This document shows positions 12,449 through 23,616 of a DNA stretch of 64,000 nt, one piece after another. The notes under the pieces are model-generated. The model had not been told where the DNA came from. It ran no database searches and was given only the letters and a program-made list of their open reading frames with translations. Source of the stretch: Polytrichum commune (taxonomy: Eukaryota > Streptophyta > Polytrichopsida > Polytrichales > Polytrichaceae); NCBI GenBank assembly GCA_950295325.1, contig OX485803.1, positions 56,621,554 through 56,685,553 of the forward strand, given 5' to 3'. The position numbers and the translations under genes are program-made. The number at the start of each line of letters is the position of its first letter. The stretch's first letter is position 1.

Positions 12449-13635
12449 ATTAAATAAAACATACCATGACCAAAAAACTAAATTTCTTACCAGATAAAGA
12501 AACCTGTATTCAGCATGTTATACAACCAAATATCATATGCAAAACGTAACCCCTTGTGTGGTACAAATCTATTGCTCATAATTTTCAGATGCACACGATT
12601 CAGGACAAGTGGACATCCCCATTCCCACAATATCCAACCACCGCTTCATAGGTATCAGTATCAAAGTTTATTGGAATTGAAGGAAGAGAAAAGTCTCCTC
12701 AACTCCACGGTACTGCTCTACTTGTTATTTCAGCTCACTGTACAGTTAGAAAAGTAAACAGCTTCTCGACTAGCTACATGCTCACAGCTTCTACTGCCTG
12801 CAACCTCCCCTGATCAGCCTGATCTATTGTAGCCTTGCAATCGATCGAGTTCCAGCTGCAGGTCGGTAACTAGACAACTACTTGATCATACATGATGCAG
12901 GGTTAACCTACTTGACTCTAAACGCATCCTGCTGCTTCGACACTTGCTTCACTCCGTCGAATTCTCGTTGTATCCCCTCTAAAAATTTACGAGTCTACCC
13001 TCACCTCCATAGTATAACCAGACTCTTTGACCACCTCGAAGAAAGTTTGCTGCTGCCTCTATTCCTGCAGCATCACCGGCTAATGTACGTGTTTGTAATT
13101 TCTATCCTTCATCACTACCCAAGTATCACAGACTGATCAGTGCAGAATTTTAGTCATTTCTGAGGATGCGTATCAGATATCTTGACCTCCAACAGATCAA
13201 ATTTATCAAGATCATCACAACCTCCAGCCTGAAGAAAAGTGAACTCTTTGCCTTTAAACAAATTAACGCCAAGCATCAGCTCCTTGCTTGCTCGGTCAAA
13301 TTATGATGATCCATCCCACCCACCGGGGTCGGCCTTATTTTCCGACGCCATTTTATTGCTTCGACTTTGGCTACAACATAGAATCTTCGTCTGGTGCCAT
13401 CGACAACATATATGCCATTCGATGAAAAAATTATGGAGTTGGTGGGCCAAAGTCATGCATCGTGTGACTGCCATTTGTGATACATCAAGCCAGCGCTGCA
13501 GCAGCATGGGCAAGGGCGCGGCTATTAGCTCCTTGGAATTGCCTGAATGCCTCGTGCCCAACACCATCCTCATCTTCTGTGCAAAAGCAGCATCCAATTG
13601 AGTCAGCATTGAGCAAAATATTAGAGCCGCCCACA
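12449..13635. other. Intergenic, downstream of the MYB-CC gene
   Basis: Overlapping short frames at 13239-13636 on both strands have no domain I recognise. No RNA gene is seen. This is distal 3' flank of the minus-strand gene. Confidence 0.35.
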
Positions 13636-14340
13636 AGGGCCCTGAAGTTCACCACTTCTGTCCCGTATCTAGGATACGTGTAGATGGTACCACAGGTACA
13701 AGTGGTGCGTCTACCAGCATCCTAGATATTGGAACAGAGGTGATGAAAGTTAGGGCCCCTGTGACACTAGGCAGAGTGCTACAATTTTTCTCATCAATAC
13801 ATTAGAGTTGATGGGTCATGGCGACTTCCAAGAATCCACTATCACACTAACAGTGTCCAATACACAGGCCTGAAGTTCATTTGCCTCTATCCACTACTTA
13901 GGACGGATGTAGATGGTACCACTAGTGAAAGTGGTACATCTAATACCAGCCTAGAAATTGGGACAGAGGTGATGAAACTACAGGCCCCTTGTGCAGAGTA
14001 CTAACCTTCTTTTTTTCTTCTTTTTTTGTCACAAATTATAGGTTCGTGTCGACTTCCGAGGATCCCCTATACTTGCAATATGCATCAAACTTGCAACGTC
14101 CAGCACGGGCCCTGAAGAACATCACCTCAGTTTCTTATCTAGGATTAATGTAGATGGCACCACTAGCGCAAGTGGTACATCTATTAGATTCCTAGATACT
14201 GGAATAGAGATGATGAGCTTTAGGGGCCCTGTATATATATATATATATGAGATTATGGATTCATATCACTACTTTCAATTAGAAATTACTACACTTTGCA
14301 AGATTCAATGTGAAACATTTGCAATGTCCAGTACTGACCC
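13636..14340. repeat. Three tandem foldback hairpins 3' of the MYB-CC gene
   Basis: Three tandem units of about 230-240 bp. Each begins with a roughly 125-bp imperfect palindrome (13636-13760, 13866-13990, 14107-14230), followed by a 105-116 bp spacer that is itself similar between units. Each palindrome opens with (A)GGGCCCTGAAG, passes through ATCTAGGAT and GTAGATGGTACCAC to a small loop, then returns through GTGGTacaTCTA, CCTAGATA and a GGGGCCCT end. The last unit ends within about 6 bases of the MYB-CC stop codon. The array would therefore be the start of the 3' UTR if transcription runs on. The palindromes look like a small MITE that was amplified in tandem with its flank. Confidence 0.85.
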
Positions 14341-14345
14341 ATGAA

Positions 14346-17300
14346 TCACTTGAAATCTGCAGTACCTGGTGCAGCTCCTTGGCGCTCTCCAGTGCCGGAT
14401 ACACCCCCACTGTCTTCAGCATTTGGGGAAAGATTCGTAAGATAGCTCTTGTCATGTGATGAATTGAAATCCGAATTTCGAGACATTTGTCGCGGCAGTT
14501 GATGTTGTTGATGATGGTGGTGCTGAATATGGGACATCATTGTCTGGTCCGGTGGTTGCACCATGTTGTTTGCCACGCCAATGGCAGAGAATTCTGAGTT
14601 AGCAGGAAGCAGTTGGCCCACCGTGGTCACCTTGGACACTAATTCTGTGAGTTCGGCATGTGCGGCTTCGAGGCTCGGAGAGTCGGAAGTATGACCAGCG
14701 AGTGTTTCCTTCGCTTTCTCCAATATGGATTGCAGGTACTTGCCTTGCGCTTCAATCCGCATCTGTAAATGTCTTTGGACCTGCATGCATTCATCATAAC
14801 CTAATTAATGCTAATGCAGTCTGAATTTATGGAGATCCATCGTCTAGGTAGATTACCAGCCCCAGTTGGGAAAAGAGACCAAAATATATTGTGACAAAAT
14901 AGCGATAAGCTCTGGGCAAAAATAAATTGCCTCAAGTTGGTCTTGTAACCGCTGCTGGACATCCATTTGCAATTGCATCGGTTCTGTGACTTGCAAACCT
15001 CTCCTGCACAATTACCAGTAAATCTTAGGTCAATAAGAAACTGCATATGTCCAAACCTGAATGGTAAACAATATTTATGATCAATAGATTTGCCAGCATT
15101 GGGTATATCTCTACACTCAACACCCAAATAACGCAGTTTGATATGAAATGATGACCTTCTCTTTCTCCCATGAAACATCACGTGACACTGGGTGATGTTG
15201 CATTGTGGAATCAGCTTCTCACTCACAGATGGTTTTAACTCTACAATATCAAAAATAAAATGGTATCAAAGTGACTCTACTGTTAGTCATACTGCTACCT
15301 GACCATGGAATATTTATGTCAAGGTTCTGGCAACTTACTCTTGGTTCAGAGAATTTGGTGTGGGGACACCATCATAAAGAGAACTTCGTTGGCCATCTGG
15401 AGACCCTGCTACAACATGATGTGTACTTAGTTACTAAATTTTGTTAGTATAGACTTACTCTAGGTCAATGTACACTGAATTTCACTGCAGGAGTCTGAAG
15501 GTTATAATTTGACTACTACTTAGGATGATCTGGATATTACGGAAGCTGACAATCGAAATGCATGGAATTAGCGGTTAAGTAGACCTAGTAAGTGTCGTTT
15601 CTACATAGCTGCATGTGATAATTTAACAAGTGTCAGATGCTCTGGACATTGTTGCTGGCTTCCCTGAATCTGCAGTACCTATGACTCTGACAAACATTCC
15701 TTGGAAGTGCTGAGTGCTTACCAAAGCCAGCGTCCTTGTTGGCAGCGTGCAGAGAGTCTGATCTGTTGAGCTGCTTTCCAAGCCTGTATTTCTGCACATC
15801 CAGCTCGCCATTTCCAATTGAGAACTAATACAACCAATATTTTAGGGATCTCCCAGAATTCCTCTTGGGATCATAGCCCATTCAAGTCTCCTGAGATTTG
15901 AAAGAATGCAATAAAAGCAGTAGCTTTATAAATTCTTGCACAGATGCAAGGAAGATCTAAGGATGCCGAAGTAAATTTTATCATGGTTGTAGTTTTGCAT
16001 GAACACTAGGCAGGTTGAGCCAGAGCTAGCAAGCAACCATGGCAGTAGTATTTTTGGGTGAATTATACGGAAAAAAATCCCACCATCTAGTTCAGCATGT
16101 TTTTGAATATTGTTCCTGCTGCCTATCTGAGACGTGTTCGGTAAACTTTGAGAAGGCTTAGAATATAAAGCTGAGCTCCCATTCAAGCCAGTAGTAGGGG
16201 AATGAATCAAACCTGGAGGTGGCTCTTCAGGTGGTACAGTGTGAGGCCCTTCACGCCCATAATGCGCATGACTGATTTCGGCGTTGCCTCTGCGAGTTGG
16301 TCAAATATCCAATGAAGTTAGAAAAATCCAGAAGTAATAAATAATTCACTCAGGAAGAAATACTAGTACTTGAATATACATACTCAACACATGCCGAATG
16401 TTTCAGTGCAAACAGTGAATGCAGCCGACGCATTCCCTCTTCACGCCGTGCCTTTATAACTGACTAGCTTCCTGTGAAACTTGCCACGCTATTTATGCTG
16501 CCTAAACCAAGACCTTGGCAACATGAGAGGTCCAGAAGCCGAACTAAAGCGATTTTATGTCGAGAACACATAACCTTGCAGGAAGCTCCACCTTTGATCC
16601 ATGGGTACAATTTAACAATCTACAGGTATATACTGCCTTCCTTCGTGAATACGCCGTCACTTACAAGCGGCTCTGCTAGATTTTCTACAGGGTCACCTCA
16701 AATTCATCACAATACGGTCAGAACCACCCCGCCGTCACTAATTCCTGAAGAGATCAATTAGCAGCCTTCAGATACTTGGATGCCTCAAGAATCTCGGCAG
16801 CAGCATTCCTTCTGGCCGTCACATGAGAAACTAATTAACCCAAAACGTCGATGATCAAGACCAAAAATCAAGTATCAAGAAGCTACACTGACAGGCTACA
16901 TGATCTTTCGAATACACCCACGAAGGAAGAAATCTAAGTTCAGACGTTCCGGAGTTCCAGTGAGTCGGGGAATCACATGCGCGTTAGAACTAGAATTGCG
17001 TCGAAGATTCTCGCCGAAGGTAGCCATTTTTCTTGCTGGCCGATTGAAGTCTGCAACGTCTGCACTCAGAGTTCGTATGAGTGATGAATTTATGAGACTA
17101 TCTACCTATGTACCTGCATCCTCTTGGCTATGAAGTTCTAGAACATATCTCTCTCTCTCTCGGACCGACCGACGCCCAAAAACTTTTTGGGCTAACTGGA
17201 TTCTTGTGCATCGCCGACTTTTTGAAGGGGTCTTCGCAGCACATGATCATTAACTTTCTCTGGACACGAACCAAGACATATTCAACTTTGCAGTAGTACG

Positions 17301-18305
17301 GCGAGGGGGGCGGTGGAGCTAGCAAAAAGCACTTCCTAAGGCTACAAAATTCTCAGGTCTGTGTGTGTTTGCGTGCCCATGATGATGGTGATGATGATGA
17401 TTTCTATCTCTAAGCGCGTGCAAGCAGCCGATCGTGGGAGGTGATCGGTAAACCAAGTCATAACCCCCGACCCCCCCCCCCAAAAAAAAAGATGGATCAC
17501 TGGATGCTGCAGAAGCGGGGATAACATTGCAGGGTTAAGCTTCAGTGCCGGTATAAGCTGGTCACTATCGGCTGCTCCGAGCTGGGTACGTGAGGGCTAC
17601 AAGATTCTGTAGTCTTCTGTCTGTTTGTGATGTTTGCCTGCCTATCATGATGACTGCTACTTCTGAGCGCGTGCAAACAACGACCGATCGTTTAACGAAG
17701 TTAAACCCCGAAAGCCCCCCCCCCCCTCCCTTTTTTCAAACAAAAAACATAAGGATCGTGGGATGCTGCTGCTGAGGCGGGGAGATTGGCTAAGCTGCTC
17801 ACTGGCGGCTCCTCCGAGCTGGTTGAGGGCTACAAGATTCAGTAGACTTTTGTCTGTCTCTGCCTGTAATGTTTGCCTGTCCATCATGACGATTTCTATC
17901 GCTGAGCGCGTGCAAGCAACCGATCGCGGGAGGTGGTCGTTGAACCAAGTTAACTCCGGAGTTGTAACCCCTAATCAAACAAAAACAAACAGGGATGTAT
18001 CATCGGGTGATGCTGGGATTATCAAGGCTAAGCTGCTTACTATCGGCTCCTCCGAGTTGGGTGACGGCGTCCACGAATCGCTCGTGAAGCTCCGGGGTCC
18101 ATCGTAAGCGAGGTTTGGGATCTGCGGGGCTGAACGGCACCATATTGTCGCTCTGGCTCATGCCACCGCTAGTCCCGCTGCCATGGCTTCCGTAGGGCGA
18201 CCCACCGGACATCTTGTCCGGTAACATGAGAGGCGACGGCTGCGGCCGCTGCTGGAACATTCCGGGGTTCATCATCATATTATTGTACTTCTTCATCTGA
18301 AACAT
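14346..18305 (-). CDS. MYB-CC (GARP, PHR1-like) transcription factor, 6 exons
   Basis: The spliced reading is 987 nt, 328 residues. Exons on the minus strand: 18305-18041, 16289-16213, 15791-15722, 15405-15339, 15003-14931, 14780-14346. Phases agree at every junction and exon 2 has 77 nt. Introns are GT-AG except intron 5, which begins GC. The start at MFQMKKYN was chosen because family members begin this way; an in-frame ATG 26 codons upstream is less likely. The MYB/SANT domain (about 65-122) contains PRLRWTPELHERFVDAV, then ATPKSVMRIMGVKGLTLYHLKSHLQ split here as ATPKSVMRIMG and LTLYHLKSHLQ, then KYRLGKQ. The MYB-CC coiled coil (about 163-213) contains LQDQLE and MRIEAQGKYLQSILEKA. The C-terminus has a His/Gln-rich patch. 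Such proteins act in the nucleus and bind imperfect palindromes as dimers; the best-known members control phosphate-starvation genes. The exact target is not shown here. Confidence 0.93.
17340..18060 (-). repeat. Triplicated exon 1/intron 1 junction inside intron 1
   Basis: Three tandem units of about 233-255 bp (starts 17340, 17595, 17828 at a GGCTACAA motif). Each carries a GAGCGCGTGCAA.C and CGATCG block, and each ends in a copy of the last 20 or so bases of exon 1. The true exon end is GCCGATA/gtaagc (18041/18040). The two decoys read GCCGCCA/gtgagc (near 17801) and GCCGATA/gtgacc (near 17565). Exon 1's QLGGAD end and a GT donor therefore occur three times. Only the outermost joins the full MYB exon; the other two lie deep in the intron. 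Confidence 0.85.
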
Positions 18306-19400
18306 CTTGCTTGCTGATTTCCCCTTGAGTCGAGTCTGATCCCCTCGGCCTGGCCTGCCTGTTCTACCGACCGACCGCCTCAAGCTGTTGTGATGCAGAC
18401 CGACCGACCGACCGACCGACCTGCTTGATTCTTGACAGGCTTTCTTTAAAATTGCAACCTCGCAATATTATTCTTCACAATCTCCTTCACCTCAGCCTCC
18501 GTCGGCTTCGAAGAGCAGCAGCACCTGCAAGCTGGACGGGACGTCGACAACGTCGATGGGTCGTGGTTTGCTGGCACAGAAGGTGAACCAGATCAGGCTG
18601 CGGATGCTCATACGATATCCATAGCTCCACACCTCCTCGCAAGCCTCCGAACACACCCTTTCCCCGAATCTACCGATGGCTGGATCCAACGCTCCCCCAG
18701 CACAGCCTATTCGATATCCTCCTCCTCCAAGGATGAAGATGCTATTGTCACCACTTAAGCACTCTCATCAACTCCTCAACTCGCATCATCAACTCTCACC
18801 AACTTGTTGATATAACCCCAAATGCAGGCTCGTCCAACACACCAATCTCAACTGCCACCTCCAATTCAACCCCGTCACAATCCTAACCCTGCGCAATTCG
18901 CAGCGTCGCTCACAACAAGGCACTAGGCTCCAGACTCCTGCTACAACACAAATTTAACTTGATGCCCTGATGCCTGCAAGCCCGCCCACTCTACTCTACT
19001 CTACTCTACCTGATCCTGCAATTCTTCGTGTGGGAGATAATCCGACCACCTGCTGGTCGGACGTTCCTGTCAGCTGAATCCACAACCACGACGATCGCGA
19101 CGACGTCGGAGGCGCCTGCACTGAATCTAAGTCCTGGTGATCTGCTGGACGTGAATGAGTGAGTGAGTGGTAGTGATGATGATGCAAGCAAAAGGTTGGG
19201 GTTCGATCGATCGATCGAAGGGAGGAAAGGAGCGCAGGGAAAAGAGGGAGATCGTTTACAGGAGCTCGAAGTGCCTCACTCGGCGGAGCGGTGAGGGGGA
19301 GGAAAATGATCGCCCGGAATGGAATCCGGGAAAAAGCAAAAGGTCTGTCGGACGGGCAGGGGCAGCTCCGGCAAATGTAATGTAATGTAATGTGGTTCTG
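18306..19400 (-). promoter_or_regulatory. 5' flank and possible leader of the MYB-CC gene
   Basis: GC-rich upstream region of the MYB-CC gene. It holds a GACC microsatellite (about 18398-18420), a CTACT/CTCTA run near 18991-19008 and an ATCGATCG run near 19203-19217. A 65-codon frame at 18689-18492 on the same strand ends about 190 bases before the start codon and would be an upstream ORF if it lies in the leader. No clear TATA box was found on this strand, so the transcription start is unknown. Confidence 0.4.
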
Positions 19401-19564
19401 CTGGAGTAACTTTTGGGAGAGCTACTTACTTTTTTCCCTCCCCTGCCCTCCCCTTCCTCCCGTATTGGGGAATTGGCTGGCTGGAGTAACTTTTGGGGGA
19501 GTGACTTACTGTTTTTTTTCCCTCCCCTGCCCCTTCCCTTCCTCCCGTATTCGGGAACTGGCGG
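19401..19564 (-). repeat. Two-copy tandem repeat upstream of the MYB-CC gene
   Basis: Two units of about 80 and 84 bp (19401-19480 and 19481-19564). Both start CTGGAGTAACTTTTGGG, pass through an acttact and pyrimidine-rich CCCTCCCCTGCCC stretch and end CCTCCCGTATT.GGGAA.TGGC. On the coding (minus) strand of the gene these are long purine/G-rich stretches about 1.1 kb before the start codon. A TGTAATGTAATG triplet repeat (about 19376-19393) precedes them. Confidence 0.8.
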
Positions 19565-20611
19565 GCCGGGTCCAACAAAACACAATGGCTGGCCACGGAT
19601 ACGACGTGGCGGGCACGTAAGTGCACTGTAAAACTCGACGTTCAGGAGCTCCTTGTATAACGCAGGGGTTTCTTTTTTTGGCTTGCTTGACCCTGGAATT
19701 AGCATCAGAAACCCTGAATTAGTCTAGTGAGGTTTAAGTGAGATGAATGAGCTACAAATGTATACAAAGGATGTGTTTTGGTTGGATACCCTAACGCACG
19801 GGGCATGCATGTTTAGTCTCCAAGCATTGATGGGGTTCAACTTCCTTATAGCTTGGTAATATGTATTCTCTTATCGCGGTTAGAATGAAGATGAACCAAC
19901 CATGACTTATAGGGGAATTTTTTTTACCATACCACTAAACATGGGTCCACTCACGGTCAACCCTACGGGTATCCTCGAGCATTGCTGCACTACTGGATTA
20001 TTACTTATTGGTGATCAATATTTGAACATATGAGAATGTTAGTAAAAATCATTTGTAATTCAAGGATTTCTTTTTCTTCTTTTTTACTTCATTGACTTTG
20101 GGAGCAATATCAAAGGCTCCATGTTACTTTGGTGGGATCCGGTTGACATGAAACAACCGCTGTTTAACCTACGTGCGAGGGGGAGGGGTTCACGAACCAC
20201 GTCAAATCCTAGGCATTTACGGACAAGCATTGGAACATTGTATACTCCTACAAAGCCAAGGATTTGTGTCACCCATGTAACTTGAAGGTGAAAGCGTTTG
20301 ACTTGGCTTGAATTGAAGTTTATTGTACGAATGTTGGCCCTTAGGATCGAATTGACTTTGAAGTTTGACTTAGGGGCCCAACATCTGTAGTAACATTGGT
20401 ATGTGCAATTAGGTTGCCTCATGCTCATCTACCAACATTCCACATTATTTTGAGCACTTACTTTTACAAAAACAAATACGGTATTTATGTTTTTACTATT
20501 ATTGATATGCATAAACAAACTTATAAGTTTCTGTAATTTTGTTTTCATCCAAGCTAATTTGCATGGGTGAAGAGAGAACCTATTTGTGAAGACAACCTAA
20601 TTCCACATATC
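19565..20611. other. Intergenic, nothing recognised
   Basis: The sequence turns AT-rich again beyond 19.7 kb. The 114-codon minus frame at 20084-20428 shows no motif. No RNA gene was found. Confidence 0.35.
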
Positions 20612-20870
20612 ATGCCCACTTCACACACGAGACTAAATGCTCATGAACATTGTATTCTAAGATCTCTCATTGGTCGAAAGAACGGAGACCGTCCAAGTTC
20701 AATCGACACTAGAAGATGAAGGCTTGAGTACCCAACGAAATTATCAAGGATGAAAAGTCTACGTGGATTCCTATATAGCAAACCATGTTAGTGGTACGGC
20801 ATGTGAATGAGAATCAAAGATCCTCACAACTACATCGTCACGGCCCTTGGCTCATGTGTGAAGTGGCCCT
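20612..20870. mobile_element. Tourist-like MITE, subfamily B, copy 1
   Basis: The ends read GCCCACTTCACACACGAGACT and, reversed, GGGCCACTTCACACATGAGCC. The inner block TCTCTCATTGGTC..AAAG and the GATCC.CACAACTAC block match, in reverse orientation, the element at 32438-32776. No coding capacity. The target duplication is unclear here. Confidence 0.55.
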
Positions 20871-21177
20871 CGGTATTGATGGTTCATAATGTTTCCATGG
20901 AATCACCACAAGTGTCACACCGAAGGCGATGTTTGTATAATAGCCTTGATTTCACAAGGCTAGGGAAACAAAGGAACAAGAAAGGGCAATTGATAAGTAT
21001 GTTGGACAAGCAAGGGCATTGTACCTTGGGGGAGTGGCACTGGGGCCACCCCATGCATGAACACCTCGCCCATCCTTCGCGGCACAATTTACGAACAATG
21101 GAGTGCATTCACACTTTGGGTGGAAAAGGGGGGAGTCCATTTATTAGTTTCGGCACAAGCTAACTAGACTGCATAGT

Positions 21178-21362
21178 TTTATTAGTGTGGGTTACCTTTT
21201 GGAGTCAGTACGGGTGGTTGTAACTTTTTTAAACACCATATCACTTTTTCCTATGAAGTAAGTTAGAGTATATTAACTTTCATGGTCTTTGGGTAGAGGA
21301 TAATACTCTCAGTCAAAAAGCATTGCAAAGCGTAACCCTACACGGTAACCCACACTAATAGG
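21178..21362. mobile_element. Long-TIR MITE (family L), copy 1
   Basis: The ends TATTAGTGTGGGTTACC and GGTAACCCACACTAATA are inverted repeats. This is one of about nine related copies in the window (others near 23617, 33768, 34031, 37387, 38741, 51701, 52934 and 53790). The shared terminal arm is roughly TAATTAGTGTGTGTTAC followed by TTTGGAGTTA.GCAATG. No coding capacity. Confidence 0.75.
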
Positions 21363-21532
21363 ACTATTTAGTGTATGTAGGTGCCATGTGTCACACATGG
21401 TTGTTGAGACATTTCAAAAAGAATCGATGTGGCATGAGAAATTTGAATTTATCGGTGACGAGCAAGTGTTTGAACTAACAAAGTACTACAATGTTAGAAT
21501 TAGTATATACAAGAATCGATGTCCAATCATTT

Positions 21533-21798
21533 GGAGTTTCACTCCCTCTTATATTTTGCATACACGTGCGTTCGGGACCTATTTATTGGGGGGCTAAATA
21601 CCTTGCAGAAAAGATTATAAGGTATGGTATTTTTCAAAATAAAGGTGTGATGGTATTTTACATGTGATCCTCTTTTCACTATTTAAAAAACCCCTATATT
21701 ATATGTAAATTTTTTACAAAAATTATCTACAATGAATATATTAGACCCTATTTTTTATCGCACGTTGTTCTACGATTTTCGCCAGTGAACCCCCCGAG
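21533..21798. mobile_element. hAT-type MITE, copy 3, reverse orientation
   Basis: Reverse-complement copy of 1765-2034. The right end CAGTGAACCCCCCGAG (to 21798) is intact. The left end reads TTTGGAGTTTCACTCCCTC, so the terminal bases have diverged. No matching 8-bp duplication is visible. Confidence 0.8.
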
Positions 21799-22009
21799 GC
21801 AATGAAAATATAGGAACATGTGTACAACTTAGGAATTCATTTTTTCAACTTGTTCGACATTGAACTTGAATTTAAAGGACATACGTGAGCCTAGTGGGAC
21901 CCAATTGGCATGAGTTAATAACAAACCTACGGGCGGAGACAATATATTTGATTTGGATGGAGGAGAGGTATACTTACTCCTTACAACAATTCTCCCTTGC
22001 TGTGAGATA

Positions 22010-22400
22010 GAAGCGCACCTAAAAGTAAGGGTGAATGTTCACAACACTTGCCAAGGGGGAGAGTGAACCAGGTGAGGGGGGAGTAAAACAATTGATCAAG
22101 TCTATTATGAAGTCTTTAGTTATTGTTTGAAGATAAATAAAGTCTTAATCGGGATCAAAAGCCATGAATAAATCTAGTGCACTTAAATTTGGGACGAATC
22201 ATCGACCAACTTATATATAGGGGATTATATCTTACTATTACCCATTCGGTAGGTGTTAGGAAACCGAAGGTCCGCATATGTAATACATATTTTAAAGCCT
22301 GACCAAAGATAGAGTAAGCTTCTTGAGGAGTAACTTACTTCTTTGTTGCCAGTTTGAACCCTAGTGCCTTATATTTTAAAGAACCCAATGACTCAACGGG
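22010..22400. repeat. Dispersed repeat R3, copy 1
   Basis: Shares, in order, the blocks gtgaatgttcacaacac..accaaggggg and ggtaggtgttag.aaacc with 53426-53740. The start of the block also recurs inverted near 53175-53220. Non-coding and of unknown class. Confidence 0.5.
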
Positions 22401-22509
22401 AGATGAGATGAGATGAGATTGCCCCCACCATATATACGAGCTAACTTAAACAAGACAAAGTGGGGCCATCATGTGGCTATATGTTAGCAAGAGCATGTAC
22501 GGTGGTCCC

Positions 22510-22650
22510 GAACGCGAAGCTTGTTGGCAAGAAGGCCGGGAGATAGGTCAAGAAGCCATGAGTTCGAACGGGAGGAAAAGTTGACACTTTGTCATTCGCG
22601 GGGCCTATGTGTAGACCGCTCTTTTTACATTGCGGACCACGTGAACCATC
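22510..22650 (+). mobile_element. tRNA-derived SINE-like sequence
   Basis: An A-box-like AAGCTTGTTGGCAAGAAGG (about 22517-22535) and a B-box-like GAGTTCGAACG (about 22560-22570) are correctly ordered and spaced. A SINE-like body follows (GGGGCCTATGTGTAGACCGCTC). No cloverleaf and no clear target duplication. The class assignment rests on the two boxes only. Confidence 0.42.
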
Positions 22651-22959
22651 CCAACCCTACTTGTATATATTACTTGTCCCCAAGAATTGGCCAAGTCGTA
22701 TCATTTTCAACCCGAAACCAACTATAGTCCAATGCCCGTGGGTCCGTTGATGGCGCAAGTAATAATTAGCATGGGTCACATAATTTTGTTTTGTTTGTAT
22801 GTCGTCGAACTCGATGCCACGCGATCAATATTGGTGCACAACTTAGCGCTAGCCTACTAGCTGCATTGAAGAACCCAATGTACCACCTCGGGAAAGGCGC
22901 GATTGAATAATGGTTTCTAGTTGCACTAGCTAGCTTGTGAGCGATGAATGGGGAGAACC

Positions 22960-23175
22960 AACCTGCTAAATAATGTTACCAAATAACCAGTTGTGTTTGA
23001 GAAACCACCGGTCGAAGGTCAAGACTTCATGAAAACTTGCCCATCATTTTGAAAGGAATCTACAAAAGTACCCCAAATTAACGATGAACGACCAAATGAT
23101 CTCAACATGTAACCGGTTGGACTTCGAAACACTAGGATCTTGACTAAAAACCATGTCCCAAAGTTCCCCAAGACA
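22960..23175. repeat. Dispersed repeat R2, copy 2
   Basis: Same ordered blocks as 10180-10340 and 35070-35280, including aaccggttggactt and cactaggatcttgac. Non-coding. Confidence 0.55.
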
Positions 23176-23616
23176 CCGTAGTCACACTAGTTTGTGACCA
23201 TGCAAAGCAACGTTTTAGGCTACATATATGCGAGGATTAATGCGATCGATCATGCAACCACAATCTCTATGTTTGGACGATGAGGCTATAAGTGGTGCCC
23301 CCTAGTTCGAGTTCAACTTGGATTCTAAACATGGCCGGATCTTCATGCCATCATTCCCAACATGATGTCACCTGCATATAATATTCGGACTCGAAGTGAG
23401 ACGTCATTGGTTTTACTAAAACCATGCTTCCGATTTATCAACGACATGCTCCACTATGTAGTGTGGTTTGTACTTGTCCCTCCCCAAAAAAAAGATATTT
23501 TTCTCCAAAATGTTTTACTTCAAATCTTTATCTCTCTGCAGGTCTACAAGGCAAGTCGTGGGCCAAAGTGATGAATGGAGTTCATCGATTTGGGAGGAAT
23601 ATTAGGTACAGTGGTT
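23176..23616. other. Intergenic, nothing recognised
   Basis: Short frames only. A TCCCC(A)n stretch lies near 23481-23494. Confidence 0.3.

Noticed and set aside
13636..14340. CRISPR-like array
   Set aside because: The units are 230-240 bp with diverged repeats and similar spacers, in plant DNA. This is a tandem foldback repeat.
15620..15674. Extra small exon in intron 3 of the MYB-CC gene (after a ctgcag acceptor)
   Set aside because: It would leave an intron of under 50 bases next to exon 3 and is not needed. The reading joins cleanly in frame without it.
17657..17887. Minus frame containing NQLGGAA as a second MYB-CC gene
   Set aside because: It is only the duplicated exon-end fragment within intron 1. 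No further MYB domain sequence is attached.
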